The notes under the pieces are model-generated. The model was not told the DNA's origin. It saw nothing but the letters and a program-made list of their open reading frames with translations, and searched no databases. DNA of 7,235 nt, taken from the NCBI GenBank assembly GCA_946480565.1, contig CAMLKR010000116.1, positions 1 through 7,235 on the forward strand. Direction: 5' to 3'. The translations under genes and the position numbers were made by a program. This DNA comes from an uncultured Arenimonas sp. (lineage in GTDB: Bacteria > Pseudomonadota > Gammaproteobacteria > Xanthomonadales > Xanthomonadaceae). Of the stretch, positions 1-6,266 are shown one piece after another; positions within the stretch are counted from its first letter, which is position 1; each line of letters opens with the position of its first letter.

Positions 1-312
1 CGGCCGTGGATCTTCCGCGAGATCGCCCACTACCTGGCCACCGGCGAGATCCTGCCGGAGCCCTCGCTGCACGAGGTGCGCGACGTGCTGCTGGGCCACC
101 TCGAACACCTGCACGCCTTCTACGGCGAAGTGTCCGGCGTGCGCATCGCGCGCAAGCACCTGGGCTGGTACGCGAAGGACCGGCCGGAAAACGCCGCGTT
201 CCGGCACGTGGTCAACCGCGCCGAAACCGCGCAGGACCAACTGCGTTTGACGCGCGACTATTTCGACGCACTCGCCGCGGGCGTGCCCTGGGACGTGGCC
301 GCTGCCGCCTGA
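1..312 (+). CDS. dusB: tRNA-dihydrouridine synthase B, C-terminal part (5' end outside window)
   Basis: The frame is open from the first base and ends at TGA 310-312, giving 103 C-terminal residues; DusB proteins are usually about 320-340 aa, so roughly the last third is present. Recognisable DusB features are the RPWIFREI segment at the start of the fragment (the end of the FMN-binding TIM barrel) and the RIARKHLGWY segment at fragment residues 48-57. That second segment lies in the C-terminal helical domain that contacts tRNA. The family reduces a D-loop uridine (U17 in E. coli) to dihydrouridine using FMN and NADPH in the cytoplasm. In enterics dusB is followed by fis; here an exported hydrolase follows after 109 bases instead. 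The catalytic cysteine and FMN-binding residues lie upstream of the window, so activity cannot be judged. Family assignment is confident. Confidence 0.93.
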   Translation, partial: RPWIFREIAHYLATGEILPEPSLHEVRDVLLGHLEHLHAFYGEVSGVRIARKHLGWYAKDRPENAAFRHVVNRAETAQDQLRLTRDYFDALAAGVPWDVAAAA

Positions 313-371
313 AATTCCGTTGGGGAACCGACAAGTCCGGTTTGCGCATGGACCCGCGTTGATGGAAGGGC

Positions 372-392
372 GGACGCGATCGCGCCGCGTCC
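372..392. other. Short hairpin between dusB and the serine hydrolase gene
   Basis: GGACGCG (372-378) pairs perfectly with CGCGTCC (386-392) around a 7-base loop. The loop side also contains the palindrome GCGATCGC (376-383). There is no T-run after it, so it is a weak terminator candidate for dusB. It could equally sit in the 5' leader of the hydrolase gene, 29 bases before its start. No clear -35/-10 promoter pair is visible in 313-421. Confidence 0.3.
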
Positions 393-411
393 ACCCCACC
401 GATCTTCCCCC

Positions 412-415
412 GGAG
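412..415 (+). promoter_or_regulatory. Ribosome binding site deciding the hydrolase start
   Basis: GGAG lies six bases before the ATG at 422. This supports that start over the longer in-frame ATG at 320, whose extra 34 residues look like translated leader. It also supports it over the ATG at 461, which begins directly at the signal peptide. Confidence 0.6.
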
Positions 416-421
416 ACCGAC

Positions 422-2257
422 ATGTCCCTGTACAAACCTTCCGCACCGGCCACGCGGCCGATGCTCAAACGCCTGATCTTCGCCGCCGCGCTGTGCCTCG
501 CCGCCATCGCCCCCGCGATGGCCGCCGACTGGGTCGCGCGCCACGGCCTCACCGCCGCGCAGTACCAGGACGCCTTCACCGACTACACCGGCAAGGGCTT
601 CCGCCTGGTGTCGGTGAGCGGCTACGACGGCGGTCGCGGCCAGGCCCGCTACGCGGCCGTCTGGAAAAAGCAGCCCGGCCCGGCCTGGGCCGCGCGCCAC
701 GGCCTGAACGCCGCGCAATACCAGGCCGCGTTCAATGAATTTTCCGAGAAGGGCTACCGCCTGAGCTACATCAACGGCTACGCCATCGGCAACACGGCCT
801 ACTACGCCGCCATCTGGACCAAGGCCGGCGGCCCGGCGATGTCGGCGCGCCACGGCCTGAACGCCGCGCAGTACCAAGCCGCGGTGAACGAGCACGTCGA
901 GAAGGGGTTCGCACTCACCCACGTCAGCGCCTACACCGTCGGCAACACACCCTACTTCGCCGCCATCTTCGAGAAGGGCGGCCCGGCCTGGCAGGCGCGC
1001 CACGGCCTCACCTCCGCGCAGTACCAGGCTGCCTTCGACCAGTTCGGGCGCCAGGGTTACCGGCTGAAGGTGGTCAGCGGCTACCGCGAGGGCGGCAGTG
1101 ACCGCTACGCCGCGATCTGGACCAAGGCCGGCGGCCCGGCGATGAGCGCGCGCCACGGCATTCCGGCCGCGCACTACCAGTCGGTGTTCGACAACCACAG
1201 CTACCAGTCCTACGAGCCGGACTACATCGAAGCCTTCAACGGCGCCGACGGCGTGCGCTTCAACGGCATCTGGCGCAACACCGCCTTCAGCGGCAACGAT
1301 CTGGCGCTGATCGACCGCAAGGTGCGCGCCTACATGCGCGCCAACGACGTGCCCGGCCTGTCCATCGCCGTGATGCGCAACGGCAAGCTGGTCTACGCCG
1401 CCGGTTTCGGCGTCGCCGACAAGGACAGCGGCCTGCCGGTCAGCCCGCGCCACCGCTTCCGCATCGCCAGCGTGTCCAAGCCCATCACCCACGCCGCGGT
1501 GCTCAAGCTCGCCAACGACACCTCGCTGGACGTCGGCAACCGCGTGTTTGGCCCCAACAGCGTCCTGGGCGGCACCTACGCCACGCCCGACAGCAACCCG
1601 GACATCGAGGACATCACCGTCGACCACCTGATCCGGCACCGCGCCGGCTTCCGCCGCATCAACGCCGACGGCGAAGGCAGCGATCCGATGTTCGACTACA
1701 CCGGCACCGACCACGCGGGGCTGATCACCTGGGCGCTGGAGAACTACCCGCTCGGCTACACGCCCGGCACCACGCCGGCCGGCCTGGAGAGCAGCGACAT
1801 GTACTCCAACTTCGGCTACTGCCTGCTGGGCCGGGTGATCGAGGCCCGCAGCGGCAAGTCCTACGAAGCCTACGTGCGCGATTCCATCCTCAAGCCGGCC
1901 GGCGCCGGCGACATCGTGATCGGCGGCGACAAGCTGGCCGACCGCAAGGCCGACGAAGTGGTCTATTACGGCGGCGGCGCGTATTCGAGCGTCAAGCCCG
2001 AGCGCTTCGACTCGCACGGCGGCTGGATCGCCCGCCCGCTCGACCTGCTGCGCTTCATGAAGCACGAAACCTGGCTGGGCACGCCCTACTCGCACTACGG
2101 CGAGATGAGCGGCACCACCTCGATCTACCGCCGCCGCAGCGACGGCTTCGGCCTGGCCGCGGCCAGCAATGCCAACAACGACAGCACCAAGGCGATGAAC
2201 GACATGATGAACGCCATCGCCGACGAAGTGACCTGGCCGGCGGTCAACCACTTCTGA
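422..2257 (+). CDS. Exported serine hydrolase: five BTRD1-type repeats plus a beta-lactamase-fold domain
   Basis: This 611-residue protein begins with a signal peptide: basic residues 12-17, hydrophobic core about 18-31, likely cleavage after AMA at 34. C25 is preceded by Leu, so it is not a lipobox. Residues 37-285 hold five ~51-residue repeats, each opening with ARHG and followed by an AQYQ-like stretch, matching Bacterial tandem repeat domain 1. Residues ~290-605 form a class C beta-lactamase/esterase-type domain. The nucleophile motif is S350-V-S-K353, the second motif Y461-S-N463, and the probable third motif H558-Y-G560 in place of KTG. HxG at that place is more typical of esterases, peptidases and other non-resistance members. 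Repeats followed by this fold is also the layout of the fungal polyglycine hydrolases. The substrate is unknown; a periplasmic or secreted peptidase or esterase is likely. Strong terminator hairpins follow the stop. Confidence 0.9.
   Translation: MSLYKPSAPATRPMLKRLIFAAALCLAAIAPAMAADWVARHGLTAAQYQDAFTDYTGKGFRLVSVSGYDGGRGQARYAAVWKKQPGPAWAARHGLNAAQYQAAFNEFSEKGYRLSYINGYAIGNTAYYAAIWTKAGGPAMSARHGLNAAQYQAAVNEHVEKGFALTHVSAYTVGNTPYFAAIFEKGGPAWQARHGLTSAQYQAAFDQFGRQGYRLKVVSGYREGGSDRYAAIWTKAGGPAMSARHGIPAAHYQSVFDNHSYQSYEPDYIEAFNGADGVRFNGIWRNTAFSGNDLALIDRKVRAYMRANDVPGLSIAVMRNGKLVYAAGFGVADKDSGLPVSPRHRFRIASVSKPITHAAVLKLANDTSLDVGNRVFGPNSVLGGTYATPDSNPDIEDITVDHLIRHRAGFRRINADGEGSDPMFDYTGTDHAGLITWALENYPLGYTPGTTPAGLESSDMYSNFGYCLLGRVIEARSGKSYEAYVRDSILKPAGAGDIVIGGDKLADRKADEVVYYGGGAYSSVKPERFDSHGGWIARPLDLLRFMKHETWLGTPYSHYGEMSGTTSIYRRRSDGFGLAAASNANNDSTKAMNDMMNAIADEVTWPAVNHF
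530..1276 (+). repeat. Five tandem coding repeats, ~153 bp each (BTRD1-like)
   Basis: Units begin near 530, 686, 839, 989 and 1142, with ARHG motifs 50-52 residues apart. The consensus is W/M-x-ARHGL-x-AAQYQAAF, then a K/QG-[YF]-x-L stretch, a GY turn, and an ending Y-AAI-[WF]-x-K. Units 1-4 are well conserved. Unit 5 is degenerate: AAHYQ replaces AAQYQ, and the KGYRL-type segment is lost. A 30-base block at 812-841 recurs exactly at 1115-1144, so parts of units 2/3 and 4/5 arose by fairly recent duplication or have been homogenised. Confidence 0.85.
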
Positions 2258-2269
2258 TCGCTGCACGAC

Positions 2270-2283
2270 GGCACTGCGGTGCC
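2270..2283 (+). terminator. Small hairpin after the hydrolase gene
   Basis: GGCAC (2270-2274) pairs with GTGCC (2279-2283) across a TGCG loop, 12 bases after the stop codon. A short T-containing stretch (TTGGATT) follows. It is weak alone but lies directly before a much stronger stem. Confidence 0.35.
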
Positions 2284-2293
2284 TTGGATTGCC

Positions 2294-2323
2294 AACGCCG
2301 CCGGACGCGAGTCCGGCGGCGTT
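2294..2323. terminator. Bidirectional terminator hairpin between convergent genes
   Basis: AACGCCGCCGGAC (2294-2306) and its exact complement (2311-2323) form a perfect 13-bp stem with a four-base GCGA loop. It lies in the 70-base gap between the stop of the plus-strand hydrolase (2257) and the stop of the minus-strand 128-residue gene (2328). That is the expected place for a shared terminator. No long T-run flanks it on either strand, a common pattern in GC-rich genomes. Confidence 0.75.
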
Positions 2324-2327
2324 GTGT

Positions 2328-2714
2328 TCAGAGCTGGTACCAGACCGCCAGCCCCACCGACACCAGGATGATCAGCGGCAGCCAGCGCAAACTCTGGCCG
2401 TCGCCGGGGCGGATGGTGTCGTTGTAATGGCCGCGCGGCGCCGAGCGCGGATTGACGTGGTGTGGCGGGTGCGCGGGCAGGTCCATGCCGCCCGTGGTGC
2501 GCGGCGCGGCGGCGGTTTTCGGGATCGGCGGCGGCGTGGCGCGCGGCAGCTTGCCGCCGGCATTGGCCACCAGCTTGGCCAGCAGCGGCGAGCCCTGCTG
2601 TTCCCAGTGCTGGCGCATCTCGGGCGACAGCCGCGCCAGGCCGGCCTCGACCTTGCGCCGGATCTCCGGCGGCAGGCCCGAAAGATCGATGCCCTGCGGA
2701 AGGTTCTGGCTCAT
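2328..2714 (-). CDS. Small hypothetical protein with a C-terminal membrane anchor
   Basis: This gene encodes 128 residues and I do not recognise the family. The N-terminal third is charged and probably helical. It carries two similar helix starts, LPPEIRR (14-20) and LSPEMRQ (29-35), hinting at a small internal repeat. Residues ~52-108 are Pro/Gly/Ala-rich and likely disordered. The last 18 residues (WLPLIILVSV onward, 111-128) are one hydrophobic segment ending at the C-terminus, so the protein would be tail-anchored with its bulk in the cytoplasm. There is no N-terminal signal peptide. Its ATG (2712-2714) overlaps the stop of the upstream membrane hydrolase as ATGA, indicating translational coupling and probably a shared role. 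The strong terminator follows directly after the stop. Coding status is well supported by the overlap and frame; function is unknown. Confidence 0.75.
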   Translation of the reverse strand: MSQNLPQGIDLSGLPPEIRRKVEAGLARLSPEMRQHWEQQGSPLLAKLVANAGGKLPRATPPPIPKTAAAPRTTGGMDLPAHPPHHVNPRSAPRGHYNDTIRPGDGQSLRWLPLIILVSVGLAVWYQL

Positions 2715-3733
2715 TCGGTGGCCCCGGCGTCCGGCGAGGTCCATATCCTGCGCCAGACCGCCGGCAGCCGTCGAGCCGCGTCGAAGGGCGGGCGCAGCTG
2801 CTGCACCGGCACTTCGCGCCAGCCGGCGCCGTCGCTTTCGGCCACCGCGAACCGGAAGATGTAGTCGGGTTCGACGCCCATGCGCAGGTCCGACAGCACC
2901 AGGGTTCCGTCCCGGGTTTCGGCCTTCATGAAGCCGCGGTTGAACCAACGAAGCCGCCGTACCGCATCCAGTCCGCCGACCCCCTCGAGCGCCCGGACAT
3001 CCGACGGGTATTCGCGGAACCGGATGGGCCCTTCGTCCGCCAGCACCGAATACTCGCCTTCCAGGTAGCCCCGGGGCGTCATCACCACCACGCGCCAAAG
3101 CAGGGTGTTGAAGGGCATCGGTACCGAGAAACGCGGCGCGTCCTGCAGCCCGCGATCCGCCAGCGTGCGTTCGGCCGCGCGCTCGACCAGGGACTTGGCC
3201 AGCAGCGACCAGCCCAGGTAGGCGGTGCTGAGCGCCAGGCCCGCCACCAGCGCGGTCTGCGCCGCCGGCCGCCACTGTTTCGCCCAGGCCAGCGCGCAGG
3301 CGACCAGCAGCGGCAGCGTGTACAGCGGGTCGATGATGAACACGCTCGACCACATCACCGGCGACGGCGGCAGCGGCCACAGCAGCTGGGTGCCGTAGAC
3401 CGTGAGCGCATCGAGCAGCGGATGCGTGACCAAGGCCAGGGTGATGGCCCAGTACCAGCGCCGGGGCGCTTCGGTGACACGACCGCCGCGGCTGCGGAAG
3501 AAGGCCCAGACCAGGGCCGCCAGCGGCACCAGCACCAGCAGCGAGTGCGAGGCCGACCGGTGCCAGGTCATGTTGCGCACCGGGTCCACCTGCATCGCCC
3601 AGAGCGCGATCGCATCGAGGTCGGGCAGCGTGCCCAGGGCCGCGCCGGCCAACAGGGCCGCGCGGCGATGGCGGGCGGGAGCGATGGCGGCGGCGACCGC
3701 GCCGCCGAGCACGAGCTGGGTCAGGGAATCCAT
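2711..3733 (-). CDS. Membrane-bound metal-dependent hydrolase, YdjM family
   Basis: The 340-residue product starts MDSLTQLVLG, the typical opening of the YdjM/LexA-binding inner-membrane family (PF04307). About five membrane segments are visible near residues 25-46, 64-79, 93-110, 130-150 and 160-179. A soluble domain of about 160 residues follows. Candidate metal ligands are D38 and D40 (PDLD), H58 and H63 (HRSASHS), H104 and D107 (THPLLD) and D135 (IDP). E. coli YdjM is about 200 aa, so this is the long form with an added C-terminal domain. The substrate of the family is not established, and hydrolase activity is inferred from the conserved His/Asp residues. It starts 67 bases after the acyltransferase fusion and overlaps the tail-anchored gene by ATGA, consistent with an operon. 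No strong ribosome site precedes the chosen ATG; the nearest GGGAG is about 18 bases away. Confidence 0.85.
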   Translation of the reverse strand: MDSLTQLVLGGAVAAAIAPARHRRAALLAGAALGTLPDLDAIALWAMQVDPVRNMTWHRSASHSLLVLVPLAALVWAFFRSRGGRVTEAPRRWYWAITLALVTHPLLDALTVYGTQLLWPLPPSPVMWSSVFIIDPLYTLPLLVACALAWAKQWRPAAQTALVAGLALSTAYLGWSLLAKSLVERAAERTLADRGLQDAPRFSVPMPFNTLLWRVVVMTPRGYLEGEYSVLADEGPIRFREYPSDVRALEGVGGLDAVRRLRWFNRGFMKAETRDGTLVLSDLRMGVEPDYIFRFAVAESDGAGWREVPVQQLRPPFDAARRLPAVWRRIWTSPDAGATE

Positions 3734-3800
3734 GTGCCCATGCTAGCCGAGCTCCCGGTGACCGCCACGTGGTGACCCCACCCGTGTCGGGCCGCGGCGC

Positions 3801-5522
3801 TCAGGCCGCTTCGGGTGCCGCCAGCGGCACGGCCGCGCCCGACAGATAACGCTCGCGCTTGCGCGGCCGCACCCGGGCCAGGTCGAGTTCGATCAGCCCG
3901 TCCACCGCATTATTGAAATCCGGGTCCACCCCGAAGGCCAGGAAGCGCGCGCCGCCCGGTTCGCACAGCTCGGTGTACTGCTTGTACAGCGTCGGCACCC
4001 GCGCCCCGAGCGCGCCCAGGTTGGCCTTCAGCACCCGGAACGCGGTGTCGGCATCGACCTCGCCGAAGGCGGGCGGCGTGGCCAGGAATCGGAAGGGCCG
4101 GTTCGCCGCCACCACGTTCTCGCGGCAGCCGAAATAGCGGTCGTAATATGCCACCAGCTGCTCGCGTGCGGCGATCGGCAGGTCGGCGCTGATCGACACC
4201 GGCCCGAACAGGTAGCGCACGCCCGGATGCGCCCGCAGGTAGGCGCCGATGCCCAGCCACAGATAGTCCAGGCTGCGCGTGCCCTGGTAGGCCGGCGCCA
4301 CGAAGCTGCGGCCCAGCTCCATGCCCTGCGCCAGGCGCCCGAGCATCGAACACGGATAGCGGAACAGCGTGGTGGTGTAGAAACCCTCCCGCCCATGTTC
4401 GGCCAGGATGCGTTCGCCCGGCGCCACCCGGTAGGCGCCGGCGATCTCCAGCGCCTCGGGGTCCCACAGCACGATGTGGTCGTAGTACGCGTCGAACCGG
4501 TCCAGGTCCAGCCGCTGGCCGGTGCCCTCGCCCACCGCGCGGAAGGTGAGTTCGCGCAGGCGGCCGATCTCGCGCAGCAGCGGCGAGTCGGCGGCAAGCC
4601 GGCCAGCGTGGATGCGCTTGCCGTCGGGCGTGTCGCCCAGGCGCGGCAGCCGCGCCAGCTCCTGCAGCAGCAGGCGCCGGTCGACCGCGTGCACCAGCGG
4701 CTCGGGCCCGGCCGGCTGCGTCTCGCGGCGCGAACCGATCGCATACAGCGCCTGCCGCACCGAGGCCAGCGCCTTCTCCGGCGCCGCGGCCTCGGGCAGC
4801 AGACCCGGCCGGCCGATCCGCAGTTCGATGCGGCAGCCGCGGCGCGCGAAGATCTCGCGCGGCAGCAGGGCGGTGCCGGCCGGCTTGTACAGCGCCGATG
4901 CTCCATAGAACAACGCCGAGTTGCGCGCCCCCACCCGCACCGGCAGCACCGGCGCGCCGGTGGCCTTCGCGAACCTGACGAAGCCCTGCCGCCAGCGCCC
5001 GTCGCGGATGCCCGCCAGCCCCAGCCGCGACACCTCGCCGGCCGGGAACACGATGACGCACTCCTCGCGCTGCAGCGCTTCTTCCACCGCCGCCAGGCTG
5101 TCGGGCGTGGGCCGGCCGCCGAGGATGCGCAGCGGCAGCAGATGCTCGCGCAGCGGCGCGATGCCGGCCAGCACGTCGTTGGCCAGGATGCGCACGTCGC
5201 GGCGGATGCCCAGCACGAAGTGCAGCAGGGCCAGCGCGTCCAGCGCGCCGGAAGGATGGTTGGCGACGATCAGCAGCCGCCCGGTCTGGGGAATGCGCTC
5301 GCGCTCGACCTGGTCCACCGTGTAGCGCACGTCCAGGTGCTCCAGCGCCGCCTCGATGAAGGCCCGCCCGCACAGGTGCCCGTTCGCGGCCAGGAAGGCG
5401 CCGGCTTGGTCGAGCTTCGCGAACCGGCCCAGCCCGCGCAGCAGCGGGCGCAGCAAACCGGCGCGCGACCCCCGGAACCAGTGCGGGTAACGTTCGGTGA
5501 GCTGGCGCTCGAGGTCCAACAT
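3801..5522 (-). CDS. Two-domain acyltransferase: PlsC-like O-acyltransferase fused to OlsB-like GNAT (OlsF-type)
   Basis: The 573-residue product has an N-terminal lysophospholipid acyltransferase domain (~residues 60-265). Its H89-P-S-G-A-L-D95 block stands where PlsC has HX4D, here with five residues between His and Asp. FPAGEVSR (159-166) matches the acceptor-binding FPEGTRS block. A second domain (~315-540) is of the OlsB/hemolysin-type GNAT family (PF13444). It shows LRELTFRAVGEG (322-333), the FDAYYDH-VLWD segment (343-354), ELGRSFVAPAYQG (402-414) and LFGPVSIS (438-445). The layout matches OlsF of Serratia, where the GNAT part N-acylates ornithine from acyl-ACP and the PlsC part adds the second acyl chain, giving ornithine lipid. 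The amino acid used here is unknown, so ornithine, glycine or another aminolipid are all possible. It acts at the inner membrane, although no clear membrane helix is seen. It probably leads the minus-strand operon. Confidence 0.82.
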   Translation of the reverse strand: MLDLERQLTERYPHWFRGSRAGLLRPLLRGLGRFAKLDQAGAFLAANGHLCGRAFIEAALEHLDVRYTVDQVERERIPQTGRLLIVANHPSGALDALALLHFVLGIRRDVRILANDVLAGIAPLREHLLPLRILGGRPTPDSLAAVEEALQREECVIVFPAGEVSRLGLAGIRDGRWRQGFVRFAKATGAPVLPVRVGARNSALFYGASALYKPAGTALLPREIFARRGCRIELRIGRPGLLPEAAAPEKALASVRQALYAIGSRRETQPAGPEPLVHAVDRRLLLQELARLPRLGDTPDGKRIHAGRLAADSPLLREIGRLRELTFRAVGEGTGQRLDLDRFDAYYDHIVLWDPEALEIAGAYRVAPGERILAEHGREGFYTTTLFRYPCSMLGRLAQGMELGRSFVAPAYQGTRSLDYLWLGIGAYLRAHPGVRYLFGPVSISADLPIAAREQLVAYYDRYFGCRENVVAANRPFRFLATPPAFGEVDADTAFRVLKANLGALGARVPTLYKQYTELCEPGGARFLAFGVDPDFNNAVDGLIELDLARVRPRKRERYLSGAAVPLAAPEAA

Positions 5523-5626
5523 GCGGCGGATCCCGTCGACGGCGATGCCGCGAAGGGTGGCGGGGCCGGCTTTCAGCGCCGTGACCCGCAGGCGTCAGCG
5601 GCGTTACCCGGAAACGTCAGGCCGGT

Positions 5627-5655
5627 GACAGGCCGGGCGCGGGGCCCGGCCTGTC
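5627..5655 (-). terminator. Terminator hairpin after the OmpA-type lipoprotein gene
   Basis: GACAGGCCGGGC (5627-5638) and its exact complement (5644-5655) form a perfect 12-bp stem with a five-base loop. It starts six bases past the lipoprotein stop codon in the direction of transcription. There is no T-run after it. It should separate this gene from the acyltransferase fusion downstream, whose promoter would then lie in 5523-5626. No convincing -35/-10 pair is visible there. Confidence 0.65.
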
Positions 5656-5661
5656 GGTGCT

Positions 5662-6249
5662 TCAGCGGGCGGCGACGGCCTCGACGAAGTCGATGACCAG
5701 GGCGACGCGGCGGTTGGCCAGGCCCTCTTCGCCCCAGGCGCCGGGGCGGATCTGGCGGTTGCTGTCTTCGCCATAACCCACGGCGCGCACCTGGTCGGCG
5801 GACAGGCCCTGGGTGACCAGGAAGTCGCGCACGGCCTCGGCGCGGCGCTGGGCCAGGCGCTTGTTGTAGGCGGCCGAACCGGCGGCATCGGTAAAGCCTT
5901 CCACGGTGACGACAACGCCTTCGTGGTGGGCGGACAGGGTCTTGGCGAAATCGGCCAGCATCGGCTTGTCGACCTCGCGCAGGGTGGCGTCGTCGTAGCC
6001 GAAGTGGGCGGTGGTTTCGACGTGCAGGCGGCCCTCGAACTGGGCGATGCGGGCGTCGTATTGGCCGAAGCGGGCTTCCATGGTGGCCTGGAGCTCGTTC
6101 AGGCGGCCGTCCAGGCGCTGGTCGGCGGCACGCAGCTCGGACACGGTGGCGTCGAACTCGTCGCGTTTGACGTAGCTGGCGCAGCCGGTGAAGGACACCG
6201 CCAGGGTGGCGGCAAGCAGGGGACGCAGGCTGGATTTCAGTGATGCCAT
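5662..6249 (-). CDS. OmpA-family peptidoglycan-binding outer-membrane lipoprotein
   Basis: The 195-residue product starts with a lipoprotein signal peptide: K5 and R9 in the basic region, a hydrophobic stretch 11-20, and lipobox FTGC with C23 as the lipidated cysteine. The next residue is Ala, so the Lol system should place it in the outer membrane. Residues ~33-75 are charged with regular hydrophobic spacing and probably form a short coiled coil. Residues ~82-190 are an OmpA C-terminal domain. D121 (GFTDAAG) and R136, fifteen residues apart, match the pair that binds diaminopimelate in peptidoglycan, and NRRVALVI (179-186) is the usual ending. It is a Pal/YiaD-like tether between outer membrane and cell wall, but without TolB-region context I would not call it Pal. 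The start is fixed by a very strong ribosome site. It is divergent from metK. Confidence 0.9.
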   Translation of the reverse strand: MASLKSSLRPLLAATLAVSFTGCASYVKRDEFDATVSELRAADQRLDGRLNELQATMEARFGQYDARIAQFEGRLHVETTAHFGYDDATLREVDKPMLADFAKTLSAHHEGVVVTVEGFTDAAGSAAYNKRLAQRRAEAVRDFLVTQGLSADQVRAVGYGEDSNRQIRPGAWGEEGLANRRVALVIDFVEAVAAR

Positions 6250-6257
6250 GCGGGGTA

Positions 6258-6264
6258 CCTCCTC
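6258..6264 (-). promoter_or_regulatory. Strong ribosome binding site of the OmpA-type lipoprotein
   Basis: On the minus strand this reads GAGGAGG, eight bases before the ATG at 6247-6249. It is the best Shine-Dalgarno match in the window and fits a highly expressed envelope lipoprotein. It also fixes the start codon. Confidence 0.8.
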
Positions 6265-6266
6265 AT

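Noticed and set aside
320..421. A longer start for the serine hydrolase at ATG 320
   Set aside because: The added 34 residues are charged and would bury the signal peptide. The ATG at 422 has a well-spaced GGAG and gives a normal exported protein.
212..2266. A 684-codon open frame on the minus strand opposite the serine hydrolase gene
   Set aside because: Its translation is low-complexity (A, V, G, R, H rich) with no domain, and it mirrors a gene with repeats, clear motifs, a signal peptide and a ribosome site on the plus strand. Long antisense frames are expected where third positions are nearly all G/C.
3765..3772. Palindrome CCACGTGG flanked by two GGTGACC copies in the gap before the YdjM-like gene
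   Set aside because: It is short, the flanks are direct rather than inverted repeats, and it lacks features of a terminator or a recognised operator.
2462..3775. A 437-codon plus-strand open frame across the YdjM-like and tail-anchored genes
   Set aside because: It spans two real minus-strand genes, has no recognisable domain and shows Arg/Gln/Pro-biased composition from the opposite strand.
4227..5696. A 489-codon plus-strand open frame opposite the acyltransferase fusion
   Set aside because: The product is rich in Q, R, A and P, typical of an antisense shadow, while the minus-strand frame carries two recognisable enzyme domains.
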